A stretch of 41,439 bases of DNA from CBDUSL01 sp965370265 (GTDB lineage: Bacteria; Patescibacteriota; Patescibacteriia; JAXHNJ01), in the NCBI GenBank assembly GCA_965370265.1, contig CBDUSL010000002.1, positions 1 to 41,439 of the forward strand. Reading direction: 5' to 3'. Position numbers and translations under genes: made by a program. Numbering within the stretch: position 1 is the stretch's first letter; each line of letters begins with the position of its first letter. Positions 22,109 to 29,844 of the stretch are shown piece by piece. The notes below the pieces were generated by a model. It ran no database searches. It saw nothing but the letters and a program-made list of their open reading frames with translations, and was not told the DNA's origin.

Positions 22109-23401
22109 ATGAATCAAAAAGGAATAACAAATATATTAGGATTAGGAATTGTATTAGCGATTGTAATTCTTGGATTTTCTTTGGGGTATGTTTATTTAAA
22201 ACCAGAAGAAAAGACAAATAGCAATGTAAATATAAAAATAAATACTAATACCACAACTAATACAAATTCAGCGTCCTTAGTGCCAGTCGATACGGTGGCT
22301 GAAGCCCATACAAATTTTGGCTTAAATATTTTAAAAGAACTTTATAATAGTGATAAAACCGAAAATATATTTATTTCCCCGACCAGCATTGCTCTGGCTC
22401 TTTCCATGGTTTATAATGGGAGCGACGGAGAAACAAAAACTGAAATAGCCGAAGCCCTTGAGGTCTCCGGTATTTCTCTTGAAGAACTAAATCAACAGAG
22501 CCAAAGCCTTATTACTCAATATTCAAATATTGATCCGAAAGTTGAAATAGCGATTGCCAACTCAATCTGGACTCGTGAAGGTTTTAACCCAAAATCAAGT
22601 TTTATAAACCTTTTAGAAAACTGGTATCTTGCCCAAGTTAAGGCCCTTGATTTTGACAAAGAAGAAGCGGTTGATGAAATTAATGAATGGGTAAAAAATA
22701 ATACCCAGGAAAAAATCGAAAGTATTGTTGATTACCCTATTTCCTCAGATGTAATAATGTATCTTATCAACGCCACATATTTTAAAGGAACTTGGACAAA
22801 TGAATTTGACCCGGAAGATAATAAAGAACGTATCTTTACTAATGGCGATAGCTCACAGGAAGATCACATTATGATGTATCGTCACGACAATTTTTCATAT
22901 CTGGAAAATGACGACTTTCAGGCCATTAGTCTGACTTATGGAGAAAACGAACGCTTAAGTATGTATGTTTTTTTACCAAAAGGTGAACTTGAATTATTTA
23001 TGGCTAAATTGAATTCCGAAAATTGGAATAATTGGTTAACAAATTTTCAAAGCGAAAAAGGGACCATATATTTGCCAAAGTTAAAACTTGAGTACGAAAA
23101 AAGTCTTAATGAATATTTAAAAGCGCTGGGCATGAATTCAGCTTTTAAAGAATCGGCAGATTTTTCAGAGATTGCCCCTAATATTTTCATCAGTGATGTA
23201 AAACATAAAACATTTGTTGATGTAAATGAAGAAGGGACTGAAGCAGCCGCAGTGACGAGTGTTGAAACGGAACTTACTTCGGTAGGAAATCCAGAAGAGA
23301 CTTTTTATATGGAAGTTAATAAACCCTATTTCTTTGTTATTCGGGACAACGATAATGGAGAAAATCTTTTTACCGGAATAATAAATAATCCAGAAATTTA
23401 A
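22109..23401 (+). CDS. Membrane-anchored serpin with NTN linker
   Basis: A 430-residue protein: MNQKG and a membrane segment (to about residue 28), a short linker with NTNTTTNTN, then a complete serpin domain of about 370 residues. Serpin landmarks are NIFISPTSIALALSMVYNGSDG near the N-terminus, VIMYLINATYFKGTW, the breach and hinge KHKTFVDVNEEGTEAAAVTS, and the C-terminal KPYFFVIRDNDNGENLFTGIINNP. The hinge has small residues at P12-P9, as in inhibitory serpins. The reactive loop looks about five residues longer than in alpha-1-antitrypsin, so P1 cannot be fixed; it lies within VETELTSVGNP. It is probably an external protease inhibitor. Confidence 0.93.
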   Translation: MNQKGITNILGLGIVLAIVILGFSLGYVYLKPEEKTNSNVNIKINTNTTTNTNSASLVPVDTVAEAHTNFGLNILKELYNSDKTENIFISPTSIALALSMVYNGSDGETKTEIAEALEVSGISLEELNQQSQSLITQYSNIDPKVEIAIANSIWTREGFNPKSSFINLLENWYLAQVKALDFDKEEAVDEINEWVKNNTQEKIESIVDYPISSDVIMYLINATYFKGTWTNEFDPEDNKERIFTNGDSSQEDHIMMYRHDNFSYLENDDFQAISLTYGENERLSMYVFLPKGELELFMAKLNSENWNNWLTNFQSEKGTIYLPKLKLEYEKSLNEYLKALGMNSAFKESADFSEIAPNIFISDVKHKTFVDVNEEGTEAAAVTSVETELTSVGNPEETFYMEVNKPYFFVIRDNDNGENLFTGIINNPEI

Positions 23402-23468
23402 AAAACATATAAAAAAAATCCTTTCTACTTTCCAATTCACGGAATAAGATTATAAATTATTAATTATT

Positions 23469-24857
23469 ATGGACAGAATTTTTACGACCGAAACATTAAA
23501 TCAAATAGACAAAAAAGTTAAATTAGCCGGATTTGTTCAGAGTATCCGGAAAATGGGCTCAATTGTTTTTGTTGATTTACGCGATAAAGAAGCGATAATC
23601 CAGGTCGTTTTTGACAAAGGTTTTAAGGAAGCAAAAGACTTAAAACCAGAATATGTAATTGAACTGGAGGGTAAGATAGTCAAGCGAAGCGAAAATAATA
23701 TTAATCCAGAAATTGCTACTGGCGAAGTAGAGGTGCAGGCGACCTCGCTCAAAGTATTATCCAGGGCCGAAACTCCGCCTTTTGAAATCGAAAACGAAGA
23801 CCGGCAGGCAAATGAAGAATTGCGGCTCAAGTATCGTTATCTTGATTTACGCCATGAACGAATGAAAAAGAATATTATTTTAAGACACAAGGTAACTAAG
23901 TTTATTCGCGATTGGTTGACCACCAGCGGTTTTACGGAAATCGAAACTCCGCTTTTAACCAAAGGAACACCGGAAGGGGCCAGGGAATACATTGTTCCTT
24001 CCAGGAATTTTCCAGGCGAGTTTTATGTTCTTCCCCAGAGTCCGCAACAGTTTAAACAACTACTGATGGTGGCCGGCTTTGAAAAATATTTCCAAATTGC
24101 CCGGTGCTTTCGGGATGAAGATGCCAGGGGGGACCGGCAAGCTGAATTTACCCAACTTGACTTGGAGATGTCTTATGTAGAACAGGAGGATATTTTGAAG
24201 CTGACCGAGGAATTATTTATTGACCTGGTAAAAAATGTTTGTCCAGATAAAAAAATCTCAAAACTTCCTTTTCCGCGGCTCACTTATGACGAAGCAATTA
24301 AAAAATATAAGAGTGACAAGCCTGATTTAAGAAAGGATAAAAAAGATAATAATGAACTGGCCTTTTGCTGGATTATTGATCCCCCTCTTTTTGAAAAATC
24401 AGAAACTCAAAATAAGTATGTTTCCGTCCATCACCCTTTTACAGCGCCAAAGGAAAGCGACGAAAACAAGCTGGATAAAGACCCTCTTAAAGTAAAAGGG
24501 CTCTCTTACGATTTGGTTTTAAACGGTTTTGAAATCGGGGGTGGGAGCATAAGAATCCATGACCAAAAAATACAACGGATGATATTTGAGATTTTGGGCC
24601 TTTCTGATGAAGAAATTAAAAAAAGGTTCGGCCATATTCTGGAAGCCTTTAAATACGGAGTTCCTCCGCACGGAGGTATCGCTCCTGGTATTGACCGGAT
24701 TGTAATGATCTTGGCCGGAGAACCCAATATCCGGGAAGTGATTGCTTTTCCTAAAACTGCTGAAGCCAGGGATTTGACAATGGGGGCACCGTCAGAACTG
24801 CCGGAAGAACAGTTAGGAGAAGCTAATATAAAAATTAATAAAAATGAAAATCTCTAA
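23469..24857 (+). CDS. aspS: Aspartyl-tRNA synthetase, bacterial type lacking the GAD insertion
   Basis: Class IIb synthetase for tRNA-Asp, 462 residues against about 590 in typical bacteria. The OB-fold anticodon domain (VKLAGFVQSIRKMGSIVFVDLRD), motif 1 region (IETPLLTKGTPEGAREYIVPSR), SPQQFKQLLMVAGFEKYF, motif 2 (RCFRDEDARGDRQAEFTQLDLE) and motif 3 (GGIAPGIDRIVMILAGEPNIREVIAFPK) are bacterial in type. Between DKPDLR (about residue 283) and ELAFCWIIDPPLFE, where bacterial AspRS carries the GAD domain of roughly 120 residues, there are only a few Lys/Asp residues. The frame is intact, so this is a clean deletion. Confidence 0.95.
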   Translation: MDRIFTTETLNQIDKKVKLAGFVQSIRKMGSIVFVDLRDKEAIIQVVFDKGFKEAKDLKPEYVIELEGKIVKRSENNINPEIATGEVEVQATSLKVLSRAETPPFEIENEDRQANEELRLKYRYLDLRHERMKKNIILRHKVTKFIRDWLTTSGFTEIETPLLTKGTPEGAREYIVPSRNFPGEFYVLPQSPQQFKQLLMVAGFEKYFQIARCFRDEDARGDRQAEFTQLDLEMSYVEQEDILKLTEELFIDLVKNVCPDKKISKLPFPRLTYDEAIKKYKSDKPDLRKDKKDNNELAFCWIIDPPLFEKSETQNKYVSVHHPFTAPKESDENKLDKDPLKVKGLSYDLVLNGFEIGGGSIRIHDQKIQRMIFEILGLSDEEIKKRFGHILEAFKYGVPPHGGIAPGIDRIVMILAGEPNIREVIAFPKTAEARDLTMGAPSELPEEQLGEANIKINKNENL

Positions 24858-25158
24858 ACTCCAGAAATTTATTTTAGTTACGGCCTATACCAATCGAGCC
24901 AAAAAAATCACCCGTCGGGGCTTCGACAAATTTTATAAAGACCAGAAGAAAAAACCGAAAAAAGATGATGTAAAAAATATTATTACCAAATCTATTGAAA
25001 GGCTGATTGACAAGGAAATGCTTATCGGTTACGGACGCCGAACCCCTCATAAATGGTTTATTAACGACATCCAGTTAACGGTTAAAGGAAGAAAGACGGC
25101 AAAAAAAATGCTTGGGGAACAGCAAAAACTACCTTTTAAAAAAATTAATAAAAAATAA
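24844..25158 (+). CDS. Small basic protein, possible winged-helix (function unknown)
   Basis: A 104-residue, strongly basic protein overlapping the 3' end of aspS by 14 bases, so probably coupled to it. The predicted helices (KSIERLIDKEMLIGYG) followed by a strand pair (HKWFINDIQLTVKGRKTAKKML) look like the helix-turn-helix plus wing of a winged-helix domain. It may bind DNA or RNA. No family was recognised with confidence. Confidence 0.7.
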   Translation: MKISKLQKFILVTAYTNRAKKITRRGFDKFYKDQKKKPKKDDVKNIITKSIERLIDKEMLIGYGRRTPHKWFINDIQLTVKGRKTAKKMLGEQQKLPFKKINKK

Positions 25159-25160
25159 TT

Positions 25161-25715
25161 ATGACTGACCATTTTATCTCTCCCATAAGCGAGGAGGAAA
25201 AGGAGGAGAAGGCTAAGCTAGAGCAAAAAAAGAAAAAGAAACCAAAAAATGAATTTTCTGCCTGGGGCATTTTCTTTGGAATATTGCTATTCGCCGTTTT
25301 ATTAACCATGTGGGAGCTGGGATTTAGTGATTTGCCTAAGTTTTTCAGTCCTTATTATGATGTCTGCCGGAATGCCAGCCCAATTATTATCCAGCAGCAG
25401 TGTAACATGAAGCAGTTCGACATAGTTAACCTCCTTTTACATATTAGTCTTCTGATTCCTTTGTTGCTTGTGGCGGTATCTGTTTCTTACGCTAATTCCG
25501 GCAAAAAAATGCAAAGTCATAATAAAATAGTTCTAGTCGCTTATTTATTTTCCGTTTTAATTCTCTCTATTCATTTATTTATTGAATTTGCCAGATATCT
25601 TTTTGAATATTATCGAGAGGTTGGCGATTATGTGATTCTAACCTGTATTGCCCTTGCTTTTATTGGTTTTATTATTTATCTTCAAAAAAGGTTTAATCGG
25701 CCTAAAGAAGTTTAA
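25161..25715 (+). CDS. Integral membrane protein of unknown function
   Basis: A 184-residue protein: a charged, Lys/Glu-rich cytoplasmic N-terminus of about 30 residues, then four predicted membrane helices (about 33-55, 92-113, 124-148, 158-177). Two cysteines (DVCRNAS and QQCNMK) lie in the first outer loop and could form a disulfide. It lies two bases after the winged-helix-like gene. No family assigned. Confidence 0.75.
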   Translation: MTDHFISPISEEEKEEKAKLEQKKKKKPKNEFSAWGIFFGILLFAVLLTMWELGFSDLPKFFSPYYDVCRNASPIIIQQQCNMKQFDIVNLLLHISLLIPLLLVAVSVSYANSGKKMQSHNKIVLVAYLFSVLILSIHLFIEFARYLFEYYREVGDYVILTCIALAFIGFIIYLQKRFNRPKEV

Positions 25716-25732
25716 TCATTAAATTAAAAAAA

Positions 25733-26263
25733 ATGTCTATTCCCGCCAAAATTAAAAATTACCTGACCAAAAATAAACTTAAGTTTGAAATTATTAAGCA
25801 CAAAACTGTTTTTACCGCTTATGACTTGGCTCAGACTACCCAGTTAAAATTAAATCAGATTGGCAAAACACTTTTTGTTAAAGCAGATAAGGATTATTAT
25901 CTTATTCTCTTGCCCGGAAACAGAAGGCTTAATATTCCCAAGCTCAAAAAAATTCTAAAAGCTAAAAAGGTCAGCATAGTCAAAGAAAAAGAAATGGCTA
26001 AAGAGCTGAAAATTAAACCAGGGGCGATCACTCCTTTTGGTAGCTTATATAAAGTCGGGGTGGTAGTTGATAATTCTCTGACCAAAGTAACAGACGCTCT
26101 TTTTGGAGCGGGCAGCTTCACAGAGAGTTTAAGGATAAAACTTAAGGACTATTTGAAAATGGAAGAGCCGGTCAAAGGCGATATTGGTGAAAACGCCGGC
26201 CTTAAAATCCAGAAAAACCCGGCTGCCTCTAAGAAAAAAAAGGTAAAAAGCAAAAAAAAATAA
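25733..26263 (+). CDS. YbaK/EbsC-family aminoacyl-tRNA deacylase-like protein
   Basis: A 176-residue protein with the YbaK/prolyl-tRNA editing fold: KFEIIKHKTVFTAYDLAQ, IGKTLFVKADKDYYLILLPGNRRLN and the GAITPFGSLYKVGVVVDNSL segment that carries the family's PF(G) signature. Relatives hydrolyse mischarged aminoacyl-tRNA in trans; substrate specificity cannot be deduced. The last 30 residues are a Lys/Ser tail not part of the domain. It is followed by a GC-rich terminator hairpin. Confidence 0.85.
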   Translation: MSIPAKIKNYLTKNKLKFEIIKHKTVFTAYDLAQTTQLKLNQIGKTLFVKADKDYYLILLPGNRRLNIPKLKKILKAKKVSIVKEKEMAKELKIKPGAITPFGSLYKVGVVVDNSLTKVTDALFGAGSFTESLRIKLKDYLKMEEPVKGDIGENAGLKIQKNPAASKKKKVKSKKK

Positions 26264-26278
26264 TCTAAATACTTCCGC

Positions 26279-26304
26279 AGGCCGGCAGTTTTCTGCCGGC
26301 CTTT
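26279..26304 (+). terminator. GC-rich terminator-like hairpin before scpA
   Basis: AGGCCGGCAG, loop TTTT, CTGCCGGCCT, a perfect ten-base stem, with only a TTT tail before AG. It is a possible terminator or palindromic element ten bases before the scpA ATG. Confidence 0.65.
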
Positions 26305-26313
26305 AGTGAATTT

Positions 26314-27024
26314 ATGTACAAAATTAAAGTTGAAAAATTTGAAGGCCCTCTTGATCTGCTTTTAAGTTTAATTGAAAAAGAAAAGTTGGATATTACCCAG
26401 GTCTCTTTGGCAGGCGTTACAGAGCAGTATATTCACTTTATTGAAGAATCAGAGTCGATCTCTCCGGAAGAGCTGGCTGATTTTTTGGTTATTGCCGCCA
26501 AACTTCTTCTTATTAAGTCAAAAATTCTCCTTCCTTATCTTCAACAAGGAGAAGAAGAGGACTCTGGTCTTGAACTTGAACAGCAGCTTAAGATGTATAA
26601 ACTTTTTGTGGAAGCTACGGCCAATGTAGAAAGATTATTAAAAAAAAGGAAATTTTCCTATTTTCGTGAATCAAGTAAAATGTTTGAAGCAATTTTTATT
26701 CCCCCGAAAAATATTAAAAAGAGCGATTTACGGAATGTATTTTACGCCATTATTAAAGGGATTGAGCCGGTTATTACTTTTATAAAACGAGCGGTTAGAA
26801 AATCTATTTCTCTAAGGGAAAAAATATTTCATATAAAAGAAATTTTAATGAAAGCCGAAGAAAGTAATTTTAATGAACTACTTTCCCAGGCAAAATCCAA
26901 AACAGAAATTATTATCACTTTTTTGGCGCTCTTGGAGCTGGTTAAACAGCGGGATATCGCTGTGATGCAGGATGATATGTTTTCTGATATTACTATAAAA
27001 AAAATTAACGAATATAAAAAATGA
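26314..27024 (+). CDS. scpA: Segregation and condensation protein A (kleisin)
   Basis: The kleisin subunit that bridges SMC heads in the chromosome-condensing complex. It has 236 residues. The N-terminal domain contains VEKFEGPLDLLLSLIEKEKLDI, ISPEELADFLVIAAKLLLIKSKILLP is the family hallmark, and a C-terminal winged helix ends in ITFLALLELVKQRDI. It overlaps scpB by four bases (ATGA). Confidence 0.96.
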   Translation: MYKIKVEKFEGPLDLLLSLIEKEKLDITQVSLAGVTEQYIHFIEESESISPEELADFLVIAAKLLLIKSKILLPYLQQGEEEDSGLELEQQLKMYKLFVEATANVERLLKKRKFSYFRESSKMFEAIFIPPKNIKKSDLRNVFYAIIKGIEPVITFIKRAVRKSISLREKIFHIKEILMKAEESNFNELLSQAKSKTEIIITFLALLELVKQRDIAVMQDDMFSDITIKKINEYKK

Positions 27025-27605
27025 GTATAAAATCAAAAATAGAAAGCTTGCTCTTTGTCTCTATTAATCCTCTTTCTACCAAAAAAATTGCCAGTTTGCT
27101 CAAAAGCGATCCGGATAAAGTAAAAACCGCTCTTTATGAACTTGGAGATGATTTAAAAAACCAGGAAAAGGGAATTCACCTTATGTCTGTCGGGCAGAGC
27201 TGGCAGCTGGCCACCAACCCTGATAATTCTTCTTTGATAAAAGAATATTTAAAAGATGAACAAAAAGGGGAGTTATCCCGCCCCTCACTTGAAACTCTTA
27301 CTATAATTGCTTATCGCGGCCCGATAGCCAAGTCTGAGCTTGATATTATACGGGGGGTCAATTGTTCTCTTATTTTAAGAAATTTAATGATAAAAGGTTT
27401 AATTGAAGCCAGGGAAGATAAAGCAAAAATGCAGACTTTTTATCAAGTAACTTTTGATTTTTTAAAATTTCTCGGCCTTTCTAGGGTAGAAGATTTACCT
27501 GAGTTTAAAGAATTAAATAATGATGAAAACCTAGCCAAACTACTTCACCCGGAAATGAACGAAGAAGAGGAAAAAAACGACGAAAAAGAACAAAATGAAG
27601 GTTAA
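27021..27605 (+). CDS. scpB: Segregation and condensation protein B
   Basis: Winged-helix dimer partner of ScpA in the SMC complex, 194 residues. The two tandem winged helices are visible: KSKIESLLFVSINPLSTKKIASLL at the N-terminus, and SRPSLETLTIIAYRGPIAKSELDIIRGVN with FYQVTFDFLKFLGL in the second. The tail of about 25 residues is acidic. It is coupled to scpA. smc itself is not in the window. Confidence 0.96.
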   Translation: MSIKSKIESLLFVSINPLSTKKIASLLKSDPDKVKTALYELGDDLKNQEKGIHLMSVGQSWQLATNPDNSSLIKEYLKDEQKGELSRPSLETLTIIAYRGPIAKSELDIIRGVNCSLILRNLMIKGLIEAREDKAKMQTFYQVTFDFLKFLGLSRVEDLPEFKELNNDENLAKLLHPEMNEEEEKNDEKEQNEG

Positions 27606-27635
27606 TTTTTATTTACAATTAGGTAAAAATATAGT

Positions 27636-28133
27636 ATGTTAAATGTAGATTATGCCGGTATTTTTAGTAATTTTTCTCCGGAATTTGTAACTGTTTTAGT
27701 GGCCATGATTCCTATTGCTGAGCTGAGAGTATCCCTTCCTTTGGCCCTGGGTACTTATGACTTATCCCTCTTTTCGGCTTTTTTCTATTCGTTCATTGGC
27801 AACATGATTCCCGTTTTCTTTATCCTCTGGTTTTTAGAACCCGTTTCTAATTTTCTTATTAAACATTCCCGTTTCTTCCGCAAATTTTTTGACTGGCTTT
27901 TTGAAAGAACCCGTCGCCGCTTCAAAAAGAGTTCTAAGCGCTATGGGGTATTAATTGCCTTGATGTTGTTTGTTGCTATTCCCTTGCCGGTCACCGGTGC
28001 TTGGACCGGCTCGGTTGCCGCTTTTCTTTTTGGTGTGTCTTATCGCAAGGCCATTCTAGCCATTGCTCTGGGCGTAATAGTAGCGGGGATAATTGTCAGT
28101 TCAGTTTATTTTGGAACAATAAGTCTAATATAA
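27636..28133 (+). CDS. Small multidrug-export-family (COG2426) membrane protein
   Basis: A 165-residue integral membrane protein matching the family called putative small multidrug export protein: MIPIAELRVSLPLALG at about residues 25-40 and AIPLPVTGAWTGSVAAFLFG at about 111-130 are its hallmarks. There are four or five helices with a basic central loop (RTRRRFKKSSKR). The export role in the family name is not well established. The start is somewhat uncertain, with no clear Shine-Dalgarno sequence. Confidence 0.85.
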   Translation: MLNVDYAGIFSNFSPEFVTVLVAMIPIAELRVSLPLALGTYDLSLFSAFFYSFIGNMIPVFFILWFLEPVSNFLIKHSRFFRKFFDWLFERTRRRFKKSSKRYGVLIALMLFVAIPLPVTGAWTGSVAAFLFGVSYRKAILAIALGVIVAGIIVSSVYFGTISLI

Positions 28134-28140
28134 ATATTTA

Positions 28141-28944
28141 ATGGCAAAAAAGAAAATCGCGCCCAGCGCGAAAAAAGCCAAAAAATTTGAACCGATTATT
28201 GTCGGCAACTGGAAAATGAATCTTTTTTATCAGGAAACAGAAGATTTGATTGCCGGTCTTAAGGAGAATTTAAAAGTATTTCGTAAAGACGCCACCATTA
28301 TCGTTTGCCCTTCTTTTCCTTATCTTGATCGGGCGCATGAACTTTTAATCGCTTCTAAAATAAAATTGGGAGCCCAGGATGTTTTTTGGGAGAAAGACGG
28401 TAACTTTACCGGCGAAGTTTCTGTTAAAATGCTAAAAGAACTTGGCTGCCAATACGTTATCATTGGTCATTCCGAAAGAAGGGGATTCCTTGGTGAAACA
28501 GATGAAATGATTGACCGGAAAGCAGTTAGTGCCTTACGCAGCAAACTCACTCCCATTATCTGTGTCGGAGAAACCAAGGAAGAAAGAAGACAGGGCATTC
28601 ATTATATGATTATTCATGACCAGGTTAAAAAAGCTCTTCGCTATGTCAATCCGGTATTTCAAAATGAAAGATTAATTATCGCCTATGAACCTGTCTGGTC
28701 GATTTATCCGGGCCAGCCCTGCGAACCAAACCAGGCCAAAGAGTTCGCTATGGTGATTCATCAGGCCCTTATAGATTTATATCCTCACGAAGTGGTTGAA
28801 AAAAGTTTCCGAGTTATCTATGGCGGAAGTATTAATGAAAAAAACGTCTTAGATTATGTAGATGGTGAGCATTTTTCCGGAGTTTTAGTCGGCAACGCTT
28901 CTTTAGATGCAGATAGCTTTACTAAAATAATAAAAAAGTTTTAA
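28141..28944 (+). CDS. tpiA: Triosephosphate isomerase
   Basis: Interconverts dihydroxyacetone phosphate and glyceraldehyde 3-phosphate. The 267-residue TIM barrel has catalytic Lys25 (GNWKMN), His about 110 (IIGHSERR) and Glu about 183 (AYEPVW), with the phosphate-binding IYGGSI near the C-terminus. The first 16 residues (MAKKKIAPSAKKAKKF) are a basic extension absent from typical TIMs. It is first in a glycolytic cluster; fba follows after five bases. Confidence 0.96.
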   Translation: MAKKKIAPSAKKAKKFEPIIVGNWKMNLFYQETEDLIAGLKENLKVFRKDATIIVCPSFPYLDRAHELLIASKIKLGAQDVFWEKDGNFTGEVSVKMLKELGCQYVIIGHSERRGFLGETDEMIDRKAVSALRSKLTPIICVGETKEERRQGIHYMIIHDQVKKALRYVNPVFQNERLIIAYEPVWSIYPGQPCEPNQAKEFAMVIHQALIDLYPHEVVEKSFRVIYGGSINEKNVLDYVDGEHFSGVLVGNASLDADSFTKIIKKF

Positions 28945-28949
28945 CCCCC

Positions 28950-29831
28950 ATGCTTGTCTTATTAAAAGATTTAGTGGAAAACGCTCAGAAGCATAAATAT
29001 GCGGTGGGCGCTTTTAACACATCCAATCTTGAAGTTACCTTAGGTATTGTTCAGGCCGCGGTTGAAAGTCAGGCTCCGATAATAATTCAGGTTTCAGAAT
29101 CAGCGATTAAATACGCCGGCCTAAAACCAATTACCCACATTGTGGAAACAATCGCCAAAAATGAAGCCGTTAATATTCCGGTTGCTCTTCATCTTGATCA
29201 TGGCAAAAGTTTTCGCTCGGTAGCCGAATGCATTGAAGCTGGTTTTTCCTCAATAATGATTGATGCTTCGAATGTTCCTTTTGACGAAAATGTGGCGATT
29301 ACCAAGCAATCAGTTGATTACGCTCATAAATATGGTGTCTGGGCCCAGGGAGAACTCGGCCAAATAAGTGGTTCAGAAGATTCGGTGGTAGTTGAGGATA
29401 AAGACGCTTTTTTAACAGATCCCGAAGAAGCAAAACGGTTTGTTAAAGAAACCAAAGTTGATACGCTGGCTGTTTCCGTCGGTAATGTTCACGGTATTAA
29501 TAAACTTCGTAAGGGAGTGCCAAAAATTAATCAGCAGCGCCTTAAGGAGATACACGCCGTAATTCCCGATATGCCTTTAGTTTTACACGGTGCCTCGGGT
29601 TTGCCTGAAAATGACATAGTAGAAGCGATTAATAACGGCATTAGAATTATTAATATCGACACTGAATTGCGGCTGGCTTTTACTGAAAAAATAAGAGAAA
29701 CTGTAAAAAAGGATAGAGATGAATATGATCCAAGAAAAATTCTCCAACCCTCGATAGACGCGGTTAAAAAAATAGTTGCTCATAAGATTGAAATATTTCA
29801 GTCGAAAAATAAAGCAAAAGATTTTCAATAA
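28950..29831 (+). CDS. fba: Class II fructose-bisphosphate aldolase
   Basis: Zn-dependent enzyme that cleaves fructose 1,6-bisphosphate to the two triose phosphates. It has 293 residues. AVGAFNTSNLE at the N-terminus, LHLDHGKSF with a catalytic Asp and a Zn-ligand His (about 82-85), the SIMIDASNVPFDENV segment, GNVHGI and LHGASGLP with further Zn ligands, and INIDTELRLAF are typical. It lies between tpiA and gap. Confidence 0.96.
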   Translation: MLVLLKDLVENAQKHKYAVGAFNTSNLEVTLGIVQAAVESQAPIIIQVSESAIKYAGLKPITHIVETIAKNEAVNIPVALHLDHGKSFRSVAECIEAGFSSIMIDASNVPFDENVAITKQSVDYAHKYGVWAQGELGQISGSEDSVVVEDKDAFLTDPEEAKRFVKETKVDTLAVSVGNVHGINKLRKGVPKINQQRLKEIHAVIPDMPLVLHGASGLPENDIVEAINNGIRIINIDTELRLAFTEKIRETVKKDRDEYDPRKILQPSIDAVKKIVAHKIEIFQSKNKAKDFQ

Positions 29832-29844
29832 TTAATTTAATAAT

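Noticed and set aside
19467..22300. Tandem DNA repeat or microsatellite suspected from the NTN linkers
   Set aside because: The linkers use mixed Asn/Thr codons and differ in length and order between genes; the repetition is at protein level, not a slippage-prone DNA repeat.
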